Source of the DNA: Mesostigma viride
Lineage: Eukaryota > Streptophyta > Mesostigmatophyceae > Mesostigmatales > Mesostigmataceae
DNA length: 64,000 nt
Direction of reading: 5' to 3'
NCBI GenBank assembly: GCA_009746045.1
Contig: RPFO01000240.1
Span: 1 to 64,000, forward strand
Of the stretch, positions 44,367-55,851 are shown piece after piece. Every line of letters starts with the position of its first letter. Positions within the stretch are counted from its first letter, which is position 1. Below the pieces are notes generated by a model. That model had not been told where the DNA came from. It did no database searches and saw only the letters and a program-made list of their open reading frames with translations. A program made the translations under genes and the position numbers.

Positions 44367-44551
44367 CTGCAGACAACAAGAGTAAAAAAAAGGCCACACA
44401 TCGTCGTCGTCAACAACCTTAACTCCTAGGTCAACGTCTCTCCGCAGCTAGACCCTTACGATCAATGTATGACATAAAACCACCCTTTCTACGATACACA
44501 AACGCCGTTCAAGCCATCTGAAAAATGTACGTCTCACATTAATAAACATAC

Positions 44552-45785
44552 CTGATAATCGACTGAAAATCCTTCGGGAGCCCACCCCTTCTTCACGTTC
44601 TCGTCCTTCTCCCCCTCAACCGCCTTCGCAGCCTCCTCCTCCTTCCTCGCAGCCTCCTCCTCCATCTTCCTCGCGGCCTCGTCCGTCTTCATCCTCTCCT
44701 GTCGCATCTGCAAAAAAAAAGCGGCCTCCTCCGCAAGAAGGTCCTTCGCTGCCGCCTCCGTCTTCTTCTTCGCCTCCTCCTTCTGCTTCGCCACCAGGAT
44801 CCTGTGCTCCTTCTCCTGGGCAGCCTTTTTCTCCTTGTACTCCCTCTCCTCCTCCTCCCTCTCCGCCTTCTCCAGCCTCTCCTTCTCCTCCCTCTCCACC
44901 CTCTCCCTCTCCGCCTTCTCGATGGCCTCCCTCTCCGCCTTCTCCTTCTCCTTGTCCTTCTTGTCGAGAGCCGCGTAGTCGTCAGCAAAGCTTGCGGCCA
45001 TTGCTAACAAATCGGACAACCGCTTCCGACGCGACTCCCGAACCGGCGAGTCCGGGTCTTCAGGCCTCCCGTTAGTCTGATCGCGCTCGTCCTCCTCAAC
45101 AAGCTCATTGATAGACTTCCTCAGCTTCCTGAGCTCTTTGGTGCGGTCGTCTTCCTCTACCCACTCGGTCGCAGGCTTACGCTTAGAACTGGAATGCTTG
45201 GGGGACGGCGAGCGGGACGCAGAAACGGGGGACTTGGGTGGCGGCGAGCGGGACGCAGAAGCGGGGGACTTGGGTGGCGGCGAGCGGGACTTGGGGGAAG
45301 GAGAGCGGGACGGCGAGCGGGACGCAGTTGCGGGGTTCTTGGTTGACGGCGAGGGGGACTTGCGAGAAGGAGAGCGGGACGCGGTAGCGGGGGGAACTTT
45401 GGGCGGAGAGGGGGACTTGCGGTTCGGCGAACGGGTCGCAGCTGCGGGGGACTTGGGGGACTTGCGGGGCGGCGAGCGGGACGCAGTAGCTCCGGCCGAC
45501 TTGGGGGGCGGCGATGGAGACTTACGGGGCGGAGAGCGGGACGGAGCGCGAGACGTGCGCAGCAGCGAGAGAGTTGGGGGGTAAAATTCTGTCCAACTCG
45601 CTGGGGGGCAAGTTGGACTTGGAGGGCGAGGGGGACTCGGTGGGGGGGGACCTCGCCAGAGCATTTACGGGACCGACCGGCAACCCAGGAAACGCCTCTG
45701 TTGCCGTTCGGTCCGGCGAGGTGTTCGACGTCATCTTGGGTGAAACGGGAGTGGCCTTGACAGAATCGGAATAGGAGGACGACAT
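44552..45785 (-). CDS. Cargo gene, first coding exon: KSPSP repeats and coiled coil
   Basis: The likely start is ATG at 45785 (MSSSYSDSVKATPVSPKM). The N-terminal 85 residues are Ser/Pro-rich. A C/G-run near 45590 then shifts the frame to a long repeat of SRSPPRKSPSP-type units (about 120 residues), like SR/KSP-repeat nuclear proteins and probably heavily phosphorylated. A charged coiled coil follows (about residues 240-360, KEKEKAEREAIEKAERE), ending VDYQ at donor GTATGT (44551). Phase 0 joins the exon starting 44366. The exon needs one indel to be continuous. Several palindrome copies lie just upstream (45863-46325) between this start and the minisatellite. Confidence 0.55.
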
Positions 45786-45928
45786 CTGCAGAACAATATC
45801 AAAAAAGCAAGTTTCACAAATGTCATTCAGAATCTGAATCGCCGGCAGAAAAACGATGGGGAGGGTCTCGCTGCAGCTAGACCCTTTCGTGGATTCTAAA
45901 AGGGACATTTACTTTAATCCAAACTTTG

Positions 45929-46275
45929 GCGTCTCGCTGCAGCGAGACCCTCACTTCAAGCAAAAACAAATCATTTTTAAGGTGAGCGAAAAAAAGCAAC
46001 CTCCCATCATGCAAACATAAAAAAGTATACATTCCTTGGGGTCTCGCTGCAGCGAGACCCTAACGTCAAACAAAAACAAATCATTTTTAGGGTGAGCGAA
46101 GAAAGCCCCCTCCCATCTTTCAAACATTAAAAGTCGACATTCGTAGGGGTCTCGCTGCCGCGAGACCCTAACATCGATACAAAAACAAATCATTTTAAGG
46201 GTGAGAAAAGAAAGACCCCCCATCATGAAAACATGAAAAATTGACATTCCTTGGGGTCTCGCTGCAGCGAGACCC
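45929..46275. repeat. 108-bp tandem repeat bounded by palindromes
   Basis: Three units of 107-108 bp. Each ends in the 22-bp palindrome (starts 45929, 46039, 46147, 46254) and has AACAAATCATTTTTAAGGGTGAG inside. It lies just upstream of the cargo gene start. Confidence 0.85.
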
Positions 46276-46335
46276 TAACGTCAATACAAAAACAAAATTC
46301 CGAGGGTCTACCCGCAGCGAGACCCTTACGACCAC

Positions 46336-47113
46336 GTATAAATACATGTGGGGGGGGAAGCTACGTATAAATACATGTGGGGGGGGATGCTATGTATAAA
46401 TGCATGTGGGGGGGTGCTGGCATGAAGAAATTAATGTGGGGGGTTGCTGGCATGAATAATTACATGTGGGGGGGTGATGGCATGAATAAATGAATGTGGG
46501 GGGGTGCTGGCATGAATAAATGAATGTGGGGGGGTGCTGGCCTGAATAAATGAATGTGGGGGTGTGATGGCATGAATAAATAAATGTGGGGGGTGCTGCT
46601 ACGTATCAATACATGTGGGGGGGTGCTGTCATGAATAATTAAATGTGGGGGGATGATGGCATGAATTATTAAATGTGGGGGTGCTGCTACGTATAAATAA
46701 ATGTTGGGGGGTGCTGGCATGAATAATTAAATGTGGGGGGTGATGGCATGAATAAATAAATGTGGGGGGGTGCTGCCATGAATAAAAGAATGTGGGGGTG
46801 TGATGGCATGAATAAATGAATGTTGGGGGGTGCTGGCATGAATAATTAAATGTGGGGGGTGATGGCATGAATAAATAAATGTGGGGGGGTGCTGCCATGA
46901 ATAAAAGAATGTGGGGGTGTGATGGCATGAATAAATGAATGTTGGGGGGTGCTGGCATTAATAATTAAATGTGGGGGGGTGATGGCATGAATAAATAAAT
47001 GTGGGGGGGTGCTGCCATGAATAAAAGAATGTGGGGGTGTGATGGCATGAATAAATGAATGTTGGGGGGTGCTGGCATTAAAAATTAAATGTGGGGGGGT
47101 GATGGCATGAATT
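46336..47113. repeat. Minisatellite array, orientation 1 (~31-bp unit)
   Basis: Units of about 31 bp, such as GAATAAATGAATGTGGGGGG followed by GTGCTGGCAT, diverged from one another. It is the reverse-complement form of the next array. ORFs here (HLFIHA-type peptides) are repeat shadows. Confidence 0.92.
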
Positions 47114-48235
47114 ATTAAATGATACGTAGCAGCACCCCCCCACATGTATTGATACGTAGCAGCACCCCCCCACGTGTATTGATACGTAGCAGCACCCCCC
47201 CACATGTATTGATACGTAGCAGCACCCCCCCACGTGTATTGATACGTAGCATCACCCCCCCACGTGTATTGATACGTAGCATCACCCCCCCACATGTATT
47301 GATACGTAGCATCACCCCCCCACATGTATTGATACGTAGCAGCACCCCCCCACATGTATTGATACGTAGCAGCACCCCCCCACATGTATTGATACGTAGC
47401 AGCACCCCCCCACATGTATTGATACGTAGCAGCACCCCCCCACATGTATTGATACGTAGCAGCACCCCCCACGTGTATTGATACGTAGCAGCACCCCCCC
47501 ACATGTATTGATACGTAGCAGCACCCCCCCACATGTATTGATACGTAGCAGCACCCCCCCACATGTATTGATACGTAGCAGCACCCCCCACATGTATTGA
47601 TACGTAGCAGCACCCCCCACATGTATTGATACGTAGCAGCACCCCCCACATGTATTGATACGTAGCAGCACCCCCCACATGTATTGATACGTAGCAGCAC
47701 CCCCCCACGTGTATTGATACGTAGCAGCACCCCCCCACGTGTATTGATACGTAGCAGCACCCCCCCACATGTATTGATACGTAGCAGCACCCCCCCACAT
47801 GTATTGATACGTAGCATCACCCCCCCACATGTATTGATACGTAGCAGCACCCCCCCACATGTATTGATACGTAGCAGCACCCCCCCACATGTATTGATAC
47901 GTAGCAGCACCCCCCACATGTATTGATACGTAGCAGCACCCCCCCACATGTATTGATACGTAGCATCACCCCCCCACATGTATTGATACGTAGCATCACC
48001 CCCCCACATGTATTGATACGTAGCAGCACCCCCCCACATGTATTGATACGTAGCAGCACCCCCCCACATGTATTGATACGTAGCAGCACCCCCCCACATG
48101 TATTGATACGTAGCAGCACCCCCCCACATGTATTGATACGTAGCAGCACCCCCCCACATGTATTGATACGTAGCAGCACCCCCCACATGTATTGATACGT
48201 AGCAGCACCCCCCACATGTATTGATACGTAGCAGC
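47114..48235. repeat. Minisatellite array, orientation 2 (30-bp unit)
   Basis: About 37 nearly identical 30-bp units of GATACGTAGCAGCACCCCCC plus CACATGTATT, varying mainly in the C-run (6 or 7) and AGC/ATC. Long ORFs in it are repeat shadows. Orientation flips relative to the preceding array near 47113, so the two together form an imperfect giant inverted repeat. Confidence 0.95.
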
Positions 48236-48236
48236 A

Positions 48237-48965
48237 CAATTTTAGTCAGCCTACCATCCACGTTGCGGCAAAAGATCACCTTTTTTTGTGTTTCGGCAAA
48301 ATGAAGATTTCTTGCAAACTATCGTTATGCAGGCAGGTAGCAACGTCCGATGTTATAATCCGGCAGGTAGCATGCAAACGTCGAAACGATATGAAGGGGA
48401 AAAAAAGCATCAAACAGGAGCACCGATTAGAAACGCAGCAAATGCAGTATGTGCACATCTACACCTATAACCTAACCAGACCAAAGGCATAGCAAACATG
48501 GAAAGGGTGACCCAAGTGAAAGCCTAGCACCACCATGATCGACATGTGCGAGACCAAGAAACGCTCCATGGCAACTAGACTAAAGGGATGGATGCCAGAT
48601 GTGGATTAGGATCGGCTTAGCTGACTCTACCGAGATGTCTGCAGGGTTTAGCTAGCAACGAAAAGAAGGAAGCCAGACATTTTTATCACTCTTGCTGCAA
48701 CATAGAGTTTCTTGCGATGGCAACAAAGACATAGTCGTCGCCCAGCTGGCTAACTGTGTCGTCGGCGTGCATGCGCTGTTTAGTTGCCGTTTTTGATAGA
48801 ACAATTTTAGTCAGCCTACCATCCAGGATGCGGCAAAAGCTCACCTTTTTTTCGTTGTGCGGCGAAAGCAGACCGATTTCCTTGTAAACTTCCGGCACCA
48901 GGCAGGTATCAACGTAGGATTTTATAATCCAGCAGGTAGCATGCAAACGTCGAAACGATATGGCA
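48237..48965. repeat. Direct repeat of ~165 bp (48237-48400 and 48799-48965)
   Basis: Both copies start ACAATTTTAGTCAGCCTACC and end GCAAACGTCGAAACGATATG, with about 15 percent difference. About 400 bp of unique, non-coding sequence lies between. Confidence 0.8.
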
Positions 48966-50061
48966 GCTCGTATCAGCTATGGGGTCTCTCTGCGGCTGCG
49001 CTTCTTTTTCGATGGGCGATGGGACGGTCGCAATTCGCAAACCGGACGCGGCGTCACAGGGCTGAACGGTATTGAAAAAATTGGAAACGTGGCATCCTCG
49101 TTCCTCCCCACGGAACTGAAAACTGGAAGCGCGGCGCTGGTGCAAAAGCTCGATCCCATCTTTTGGAACCAAGCTATATAGCGGATTGGACGACATCCAA
49201 TATGCCGTCACCCGTGCTTGTGGCCGCAGGTATAAAAAGAGACGACCTCCAGCCCATTTACCTGGGAACATTCGGATGTTTGGCTGACATCGTTACCATG
49301 CAGAAATGTACAATGAGGTTCTGGGTTCGATTCCTGGTGTGGTCATGGTAATAAATTTTTTTCTGCACATCTACTGAAATCAGTCATAGCACCAAACGGT
49401 CACGCTGCAGCGAGACGCTATAGCCCTGGAGGCCGCTGATAAACCTGACATCCGGTATGTCTTACTATCATAGATTGCCGAACTATATAATAATAATAGT
49501 CTATACCACTTTTTCTTGTAAATGATTTACTAAATAATGATTCTATATACTTTAACATACCATATTATTAAAGTATGTGGAATTAATCCATGCTATTCAC
49601 AATATATTATAAAATCTTTTGCAAAATATACTGTAATTAGTATATATATTTTCTGATAAACAATTTTATCAATGCTACTGTGTTATTTTTGTTATTCTCG
49701 CCATGCAGGTATCTGAGTGTTCTGGGAGAACTAATAAGAGAATGAGCCGCGAAGGTGAGGAAAACCTGAAATCTTTTCGTCCTTATTGGGGTCTCTCTGC
49801 AGCTAGACCATTTATGACCACAAGCAATAGCTTAAACTCATGGGTCTTGCTGCAGCTAGACCCTCTTTATGGTTGCTATAAAATTAATGAATCAGAAGTC
49901 TGTGATTTAACAATCGCACGCCGCAATCAAGGGTCTAGCTGCAGCGAGACCCCAATCTTGGTTGGGGTATGCTAAGTTCACCACATCAGGTAATCTTTTC
50001 GTCTAACGGAAAAAGCCCCTCTAAGGGTCTAGCTGCAGCTAGACCCCAATCGTGGTAAAAA
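48966..50061. other. Non-coding DNA with a tRNA-like T-arm and palindromes
   Basis: No convincing gene; the 48960-49181 ORF is short and unsupported. GGGTTCGATTCCTGG at 49324-49338 fits the Pol III B-box, in a context (TGGTCATGGTAATAAAT) suggesting a tRNA-derived SINE and not a tRNA gene. 49460-49680 is very AT-rich. Palindrome copies occur at 49397, 49789, 49842, 49931 and 50024. Confidence 0.5.
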
Positions 50062-50382
50062 ATGATACACTTTCGAACTTTGTCTGTAATTGTCGCTTTT
50101 CCCAACGATACTCGATTTGCATGGATTTTGTTATGCCGGTCGTCATGGCATGCAGCACGCGAACGGGTGGGAGTTTTCGCCCTTGCGTCCGGTCGTCCAG
50201 GATTCAGTGCAATTAAGTTGAACACCGGGACGAAGCAGCCAACTGGCGCAAAAAGGGTTTTCGGAGATGAGAACCAGAATCCAGCGCAGCCTGAAGCCAA
50301 GGAAGTCAAGCGGCCGGGAGAATACAAGAAATCAAAGAGGGTTATGACACTTGAGCTCCCAAGAAAACCAGCATTTGATTGA
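50062..50382 (+). CDS. Possible upstream exon of the transposase gene
   Basis: An open frame whose second half (from about 50200) reads like protein: LNTGTKQPTGAKRVFGDENQ then a Lys/Pro-rich segment. CATGCAG at 50148-50154 could be an acceptor. The frame ends at 50382 inside a duplicated block, so any link to 52527 is broken or spliced in a way I cannot trace. Weak call. Confidence 0.25.
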   Translation: MIHFRTLSVIVAFPNDTRFAWILLCRSSWHAARERVGVFALASGRPGFSAIKLNTGTKQPTGAKRVFGDENQNPAQPEAKEVKRPGEYKKSKRVMTLELPRKPAFD

Positions 50383-52483
50383 AAACAATGAGTAGAGCCC
50401 CTGCCAAAGGCAGGTTTAAGTAGTCATCTCGTCTCCCTCGCATGCAGGAGCAAGAGCCCCCCAAGGGTGGGATGGGTGGGAAGAAACAATTACGGGTCAC
50501 AACCCGCCGACCATGCTTATCAAGCCTACCGTCAAAATGGAAAACGGCAAAACCAGAAATATCCTAACGCTGACAATTTAATAATTCAGCCAGCCAGCTC
50601 ATCTGTCACACGTCTGAGCTGTCAGGCCATGTGTACTCTTCGAATGCAACCCTGAACACACTACCCAACCAAGCAGCACACCAATCAATTGGTGAGTGCT
50701 GGTTACATCAGATTTTATTACAACTTTTTGACGCAACTTCCGTCAGCATTCAACACATGGCCGGCCGTTCAAACAAACGGCGCCTGACTTACAAAAGGCA
50801 AAGCTAGTTGCCAGTAGGATTCCCCGGTAAACAACAAGCCGTCCCCATTCGTCTAACAAGCCTTTCTGCATGTACAGCCACAAGGTTGTGGCGGCCCTTT
50901 CTTTCCCGCATGCTGTTTAATAAACTATTTTCAGAGAAATCCGATTATGACACTTGAGCTCCCAAGAAAACCAGCATTTGATTGAAAACAATGAGTAGAG
51001 CCCCTGCCAAAGGCAGGTTTAAGTAGTCATCTCGTCTCCCTCGCATGCAGGAGCAAGAGCCCCCCGATCCACCCCAGTCCCTGGCGCCGTTACCCTCCTC
51101 CCCCGCACTGTCGCCGCTCAGGAAACAAAACTTGATAGGATCACTGTTGCCCCAATAACAGTGAACAAAGAAAAGGAGAAGACCCCCCCCCTCTTCCGAG
51201 CAGCCTCGAGGGTAGCCGCTTCCATAAAAGACCACAAAGTGGGGCGTGTCGCAACATCTCCTTCATGGCGACTCAGCCCGCACAAGGCTATAATAACCCC
51301 CTAAGGGGCCCGACAATAAAAGGTTAGCGAATCCGCGGAGCCGCCTCAGCAAAATATTATTCCGGATAAAAACCCAGAAAATTCGCATTCCGACGCCACC
51401 AGGGTTTGAACCGCTACCTGCCGGGTGCTGAGCAGGGAGAGACGACAAGGCCAGACACTGCCACTGTCAGCCGAGACGCCTTTCCGATACTCGGTTCCTT
51501 TTGTGGGAATTTTGCAAATATATTTTCTTCCGGAACGCAAGAAATTAGCCGGCCGCGCGTCACCCTTATATCCCTCGCTGGCCCATAACAAAAAAGGGCC
51601 GCGCACCAAGCCGAAGGCAGCGCCATGCAGCGCCCTAGGCGGTGGGCCGCTGACTGACTACCAGCGCAGTCTCATGGAATCCAAATTAATCTATTGACCT
51701 TCGCACAGTTTCCGCATCAGCTGCGGACTTCTTAGTCGACATGATTGGCTCCGCTGCTGGAATTACCAGCAGCCGGGGCGGGGCGCCCAGCCCACTTTCT
51801 ATGACCACCGAGACGCTGCCCAGCAAGGTGCCAACCAGAACCACTTGGCACATTGGTAACGCGAAATTTCCGTTCCGTTCAAACCGCCCCTACCTGCCGT
51901 GAAGTCGCAAAGCCCGCGACTTCATAGCAGGCAAGGACGGGGTCTTTGCCTAATTTTCTTTAGCCCCGCCGCCATAGCAGCGAGGGCGCGCATACTGCTT
52001 CAGTGAGCACATTCAAAGAAACAATTACGGGTCACAACCCGCCGACCATGCTTATCAAGCCTACCGTCAAAATGGAAAACGGCAAAACCAGAAATATCCT
52101 AACGCTGACAATTTAATAATTCAGCCAGCCAGCTCATCTGTCACACGTCTGAGCTGTCAGGCCATGTGTACTCTTCGAATGCAACCCTGAACACACTACC
52201 CAACCAAGCAGCACACCAATCAATTGGTGAGTGCTGGTTACATCAGATTTTATTACAACTTTTTGACGCAACTTCCGTCAGCATTCAACACATGGCCGGC
52301 CGTTCAAACAAACGGCGCCTGACTTACAAAAGGCAAAGCTAGTTGCCAGTAGGATTCCCCGGTAAACAACAAGCCGTCCCCATTCGTCTAACAAGCCTTT
52401 CTGCATGTACAGCCACAAGGTTGTGGCGGCCCTTTCTTTCCCGCATGCTGTTTAATAAACTATTTTCAGAGAAATCCGATTAT
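50340..52483. repeat. Tandem duplication with an internal deletion in one copy
   Basis: Block A (GTTATGACACTTGAGCTCCC..., about 120 bp) occurs at 50340 and 50946. Block B (AAGAAACAATTACGGGTCAC...CCGATTAT, about 470 bp) occurs at 50479-50947 and 52015-52483. The order is A-B-A-C-B, where C (51066-52014) is unique. The two units 50340-50945 and 50946-52483 differ by the presence of C. C has no supported gene; a B-box-like GGTTCAAACCC lies on the minus strand near 51400-51410. Confidence 0.85.
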
Positions 52484-52526
52484 CGGGGAATTTTTCGCTG
52501 ACAAGGCGTTTGAAGTGGCTCAGGCG

Positions 52527-53765
52527 ATGACAAAACCCGAGGGGCGGGGGCCGGCATTCGAGCAGATGATTGCTGGCTTTAACTCTAGGGCCGCTGAACT
52601 AGGTCACGGGCTGTATCATGAGGAGGCGAAAAAACTTTACAATCAGGATCGGATGGCAGAACTGAACAGGTTCTGGGTGGCTCGGATTAACGGCTTTTTT
52701 GATGGTCTGACAAAAAGCGACCCAGACAGAGACGTCAGAATGGTGCTGATGTCCACGCTTTACTGTGGTGACGACTTGGAGAAGGAGTTTTCGGCCGCGG
52801 AGTTGGAGAAGCTAACGGGGGCGGACGCCAAGAAGATTCGCGGAATTCGCGCGATTCGAAGGCAGCAGAAGCTGAACTACCTCAGACACGCGCAGGCTCG
52901 CCAGGGGCGCCCTTTGCCGCAATTCGTGATTGACGCGATAGTGGACGCGTGGATGCACGATGATGAGTCGCGCGCCTCCTCCCAGATGAAGGATGTCAAG
53001 CGCACTTACAGCAGGGAGGGTCATGGCAATCGCGGGGTGCTCGTCGCCGTTGAGGGAGCGCGCTATTACATGACCTCCAAGGAGGACATGTACAATCACT
53101 TTCTCGAAAAGCACGCGTACTGGAACAAAAGGAGTGACCAGTATGATAAGGACGTGGGCATTCACGTGGGCTACACGACCTTCTGCAAATACGCGCCCGA
53201 TTGCATCAAGGGCAAGTGGAAGGAGAGGAACCTGTGCGCGTGTGAGAAGCACGTCACCATGCAGTCGGCCATGGGGGCGTGGACCAAGCACTGCAATGCG
53301 AACCACGGCAAGAACTGCAAGTGTGGCGCGGAGTGTGCGGGATGCTCCAAGTACAGACTGCCGGATGGTACTTGCGGAATGTGGAAAGCCATTCGCTCGA
53401 CGGACTGGATCAAGCACTTTCACTGCCCGGTGTCCGCCGAGACTGACGGCAGGGATAACGGGCTGCGTGAAGGGGGCGGAATGGGCGGGGGGATGGAAGA
53501 GGGGGGGGGGGAAGATGAATGGCGGGGACGGGACCTGGAAGACCTCGACATTTCTGAGAGGCTGGTGGAGGACGAAGATGGGGTGCCGAGGACGGAGAGG
53601 GTTCACCGCATACTGAAGATGGCGTGTGTGGAGGGGTTCTGTCCTGAGGAATCATGCGGCATCCATAATAACTGGGTGCAGTGTGATCGGGACAAGAATT
53701 CCACGGAGATTCTGAATTGGTTCAAGTTTGAGATGGTGGAGCAGACTGTGACCCGAGGGGTGAGG
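52527..53765 (+). CDS. Transposase-like gene, exon 1
   Basis: First ATG at 52527 (the frame is open from 52515). 413 codons to donor AGG/GTGAGT, phase 0. The N-terminal half is helical. The second half has Cys/His clusters: TTFCKYAPDCIKGKWKERN, CACEKHVTMQ, HCNANHGKNCKCGAECAGC and a final CVEGFCPEESCGIHNNWVQC. These are likely zinc-binding, as expected upstream of a transposase catalytic core. An acidic Gly/Glu-rich linker follows at about residues 310-345. Open throughout. Part of the N-terminus may be missing because the duplicated block ends at 52483. Confidence 0.72.
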
Positions 53766-53921
53766 GTGAGTAGGTTTCGATTTTATTTCTCCGTTAAAAT
53801 GTTGTTGACTTTTTGTTTTTGTGACCTATAGCTGCAGCGAGACCCTTTGTGAGTTGCAGTTATCTGATCGAAATGCGATTTTATTGCAAATCGAAACTGT
53901 CTGCGGACCTTTGCGAAACAG

Positions 53922-54698
53922 GGCGAGACCGATGGCAGGGCGGCGAAGAAGGTGAAGCGGCCCGAGCAAGTCCAAATGAGGTCCACCCCAGCTGAGCTGC
54001 GGGACGAGATTCTTAAGAGGTGGGACAAGTTCACCGTGCACTGCTTTACGGCCTGGTCGCAGGCGGATACAATCAAGGATCGGGAGAAGAATCTGAGAGA
54101 GGGGGACGTGCTCGTGCACGGCGACTGGGCCGAGAACTACGAGAACAGCAGCTACGTCCAACTGCAGTCGCAGTACTTCCACAAGCGCAGCCACATCCTG
54201 ATGCCCATGATCGTGCGTTATCGGCTCAACGGCGAGCTGGAAAAGCGCGTCTTCTTTTTCCTGGGGGATTCCAGTATCAAGCGGGGCGAGCGCGCACTCG
54301 TATACGCTCTTCGCAAGATTCTGGAAACCCTGCGGGTAGAAGTAGGGGTAGAGGTGCGAAACCTGTACATGTGCTCGGACAACTGCGCGGTGCAGTTTAA
54401 GTCCAGGTACGTGATTAACCAGATTAACGGTCTGCTCATGGGGGATCCCGACCTGCAGGCCTTTGAGTTCCACTACATGGGGGAGCAGCATGGGAAGGGG
54501 GAGGTGGATGGTCAAGGAGCGAAGTGCAAGTGCGTCTTGAGGGAAATGCAGAGGATTCCCGAAAACCAGCAAATACTTGAGACCCACCAGCTAGTCGCCT
54601 ACTTGAACCAGAACTGGCAGGGCGGCAAGACATCGAGCAGGGAGTCGGCCCGCGCGCGGGCCGAGAACGTCACTCGCCACTTCTTCCTTTTACCCCCG
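53922..54698 (+). CDS. Transposase-like gene, exon 2 (catalytic core)
   Basis: Acceptor GCGAAACAG before 53922 and donor CCG/GTACGG at 54699; phase 0 on both sides. Catalytic candidates (numbered on the spliced protein) are D481 in VLVHGDWAENY, D566 in MCSDNCAVQFKSRYV, and E601 or D609 in GEQHGKGEVDGQG. The pattern D-[WF]-A-E-N-Y, S-D-[NG]-C-x-x-Q-[FY]-K and H-G-K-G-x-x-D-G is one I associate with transposase-derived proteins in animal genomes, but I cannot name the superfamily. The intron before it (53766-53921) has one 22-bp palindrome and the one after (54699-55104) has four. Confidence 0.75.
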
Positions 54699-55104
54699 GT
54701 ACGGAATTTTGTGTTATTTCAGGTTTTAAGACGTCAACTGCCGATGTTCTACAAAAATTCAAACCCAATAAAGGTATCTCTGCAGAGAGACCCTATATAC
54801 TGTCAATGGGTTGCTTTTCTTTTAGGTATGAAATTTCGCTTGTTCTATCGGTATGAAGGGGTCTCTCTGCAGCTATACCCTGTGTCGAATTTCGATCACT
54901 TGATATCTTGTCGTACGTTGTTATTATGATTCGAATGGGGTCTCTCTGCAGCTATACCCTGTGTCGAATTTTGATGACTGTATGTCTTGTCGTTAATTTT
55001 TTTTTTGTAAGGGGTCTCTCTGCAGCTATACCCTGTTTTATTGATTTTTGGTCAATTTTGCTTACTTGAACGGTATTCTTTTTGTCCTAACTATTTGATG
55101 ACAG

Positions 55105-55851
55105 GACGTCGAGTCCGGCCGACGCGCGGAGGTGGAGGAGGTGCCTGGCATCAAGAAGGCGCATTGGTGGCGACTGGACAAGTCCGACCCTGGCCTTTTG
55201 ATGATTAGGCGCTATTCCTGCTACTGTCCGCCCTGTTTGGCTGGGCGGTTTGAGGGATGTCTAAGCGAGTGGTCGTTTATCATCGAGTTCAATGATGCAG
55301 GAAGCTCGATGAAAACTGTCCGTTTGCTGCCACCGAGCCAGCCCAACCCTCCGGTTCGCATGGTGACGCGGGGGGAGCAGCTGAAGGACAAGCGGGAGGC
55401 GATGGGCCGGCAGATGAGACTCCACGACTATGTGGCAGTTCCATCGGACAAGGACACGGATCACGATCCCATCCACCCGTTCTGGTTGGCTGAGGTTGTA
55501 AGCGAAGCCGGGCCGATCGTGTTAGACGAGAACTTCGAGAGGTGGGTCGAGGGCCGGAACGGACGGGAGAAGGAGCTGTTCCTCGCCGGGAATGGCATTC
55601 TTCCCGTTCGGATTTGGAAGCGGGATAAGCATGACCCCCTGCATTTCACGCTCAACGTTGAGGATTGGCCACCGTCACGCCAGCCCGAGCTTGTGAATTG
55701 CTATCTCTGCGTCGCTCCGGCTCTCCGGCTAGAAGCACGCGTGCGCAGCGACGGAATGTGTGCCGACATCAGGATGAGCAAGGAGCTCGACAAGTGGCTT
55801 ACTGCGCTGGTGATCAAGGATGAAGCCCCGGAGGGGCCGGCACCGACTTAA
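55105..55851 (+). CDS. Transposase-like gene, exon 3
   Basis: Acceptor GATGACAG before 55105, TAA at 55849-55851; phase 0. It starts DVESGRRAEVEEVPGIKKAHWWR. It has a Cys cluster (RRYSCYCPPCLAGRFEGC), a central region (LHDYVAVPSD...PFWLAEVV) and an ordered C-terminus ending PEGPAPT. The spliced protein is about 920 aa and has no stop or frameshift, in contrast to the cargo gene. This makes it the best candidate for the enzyme mobilising the 26.6-kb element. Confidence 0.72.
   Translation, partial: DVESGRRAEVEEVPGIKKAHWWRLDKSDPGLLMIRRYSCYCPPCLAGRFEGCLSEWSFIIEFNDAGSSMKTVRLLPPSQPNPPVRMVTRGEQLKDKREAMGRQMRLHDYVAVPSDKDTDHDPIHPFWLAEVVSEAGPIVLDENFERWVEGRNGREKELFLAGNGILPVRIWKRDKHDPLHFTLNVEDWPPSRQPELVNCYLCVAPALRLEARVRSDGMCADIRMSKELDKWLTALVIKDEAPEGPAPT

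Noticed and set aside
45108..45584. Plus-strand Gly/Asp/Glu-rich ORF of 158 codons
   Set aside because: Antisense of the KSPSP repeat exon, which has the splice junctions and phase consistency.
47114..48235. CRISPR-like regular array
   Set aside because: The units are contiguous 30-bp repeats without variable spacers, in a eukaryotic transposon; it is a minisatellite.
46846..48279. 477-codon minus-strand ORF
   Set aside because: Encodes repeated YQYMWGGAAT-type peptides entirely from the minisatellite.
51395..51440. tRNA gene on the minus strand
   Set aside because: Only a B-box-like GGTTCAAACCC is present; no acceptor or anticodon arms could be paired.
53766..55104. Three separate intronless genes at 52515, 53952 and 55132
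   Set aside because: GT/AG sites join the three ORFs in phase 0, and the later ORFs lack proper starts.
52527..55851. Naming the transposase superfamily (KDZ, Sola, Ginger or similar)
   Set aside because: Motifs and a 4-bp target repeat fit more than one possibility and I could not run a profile search.
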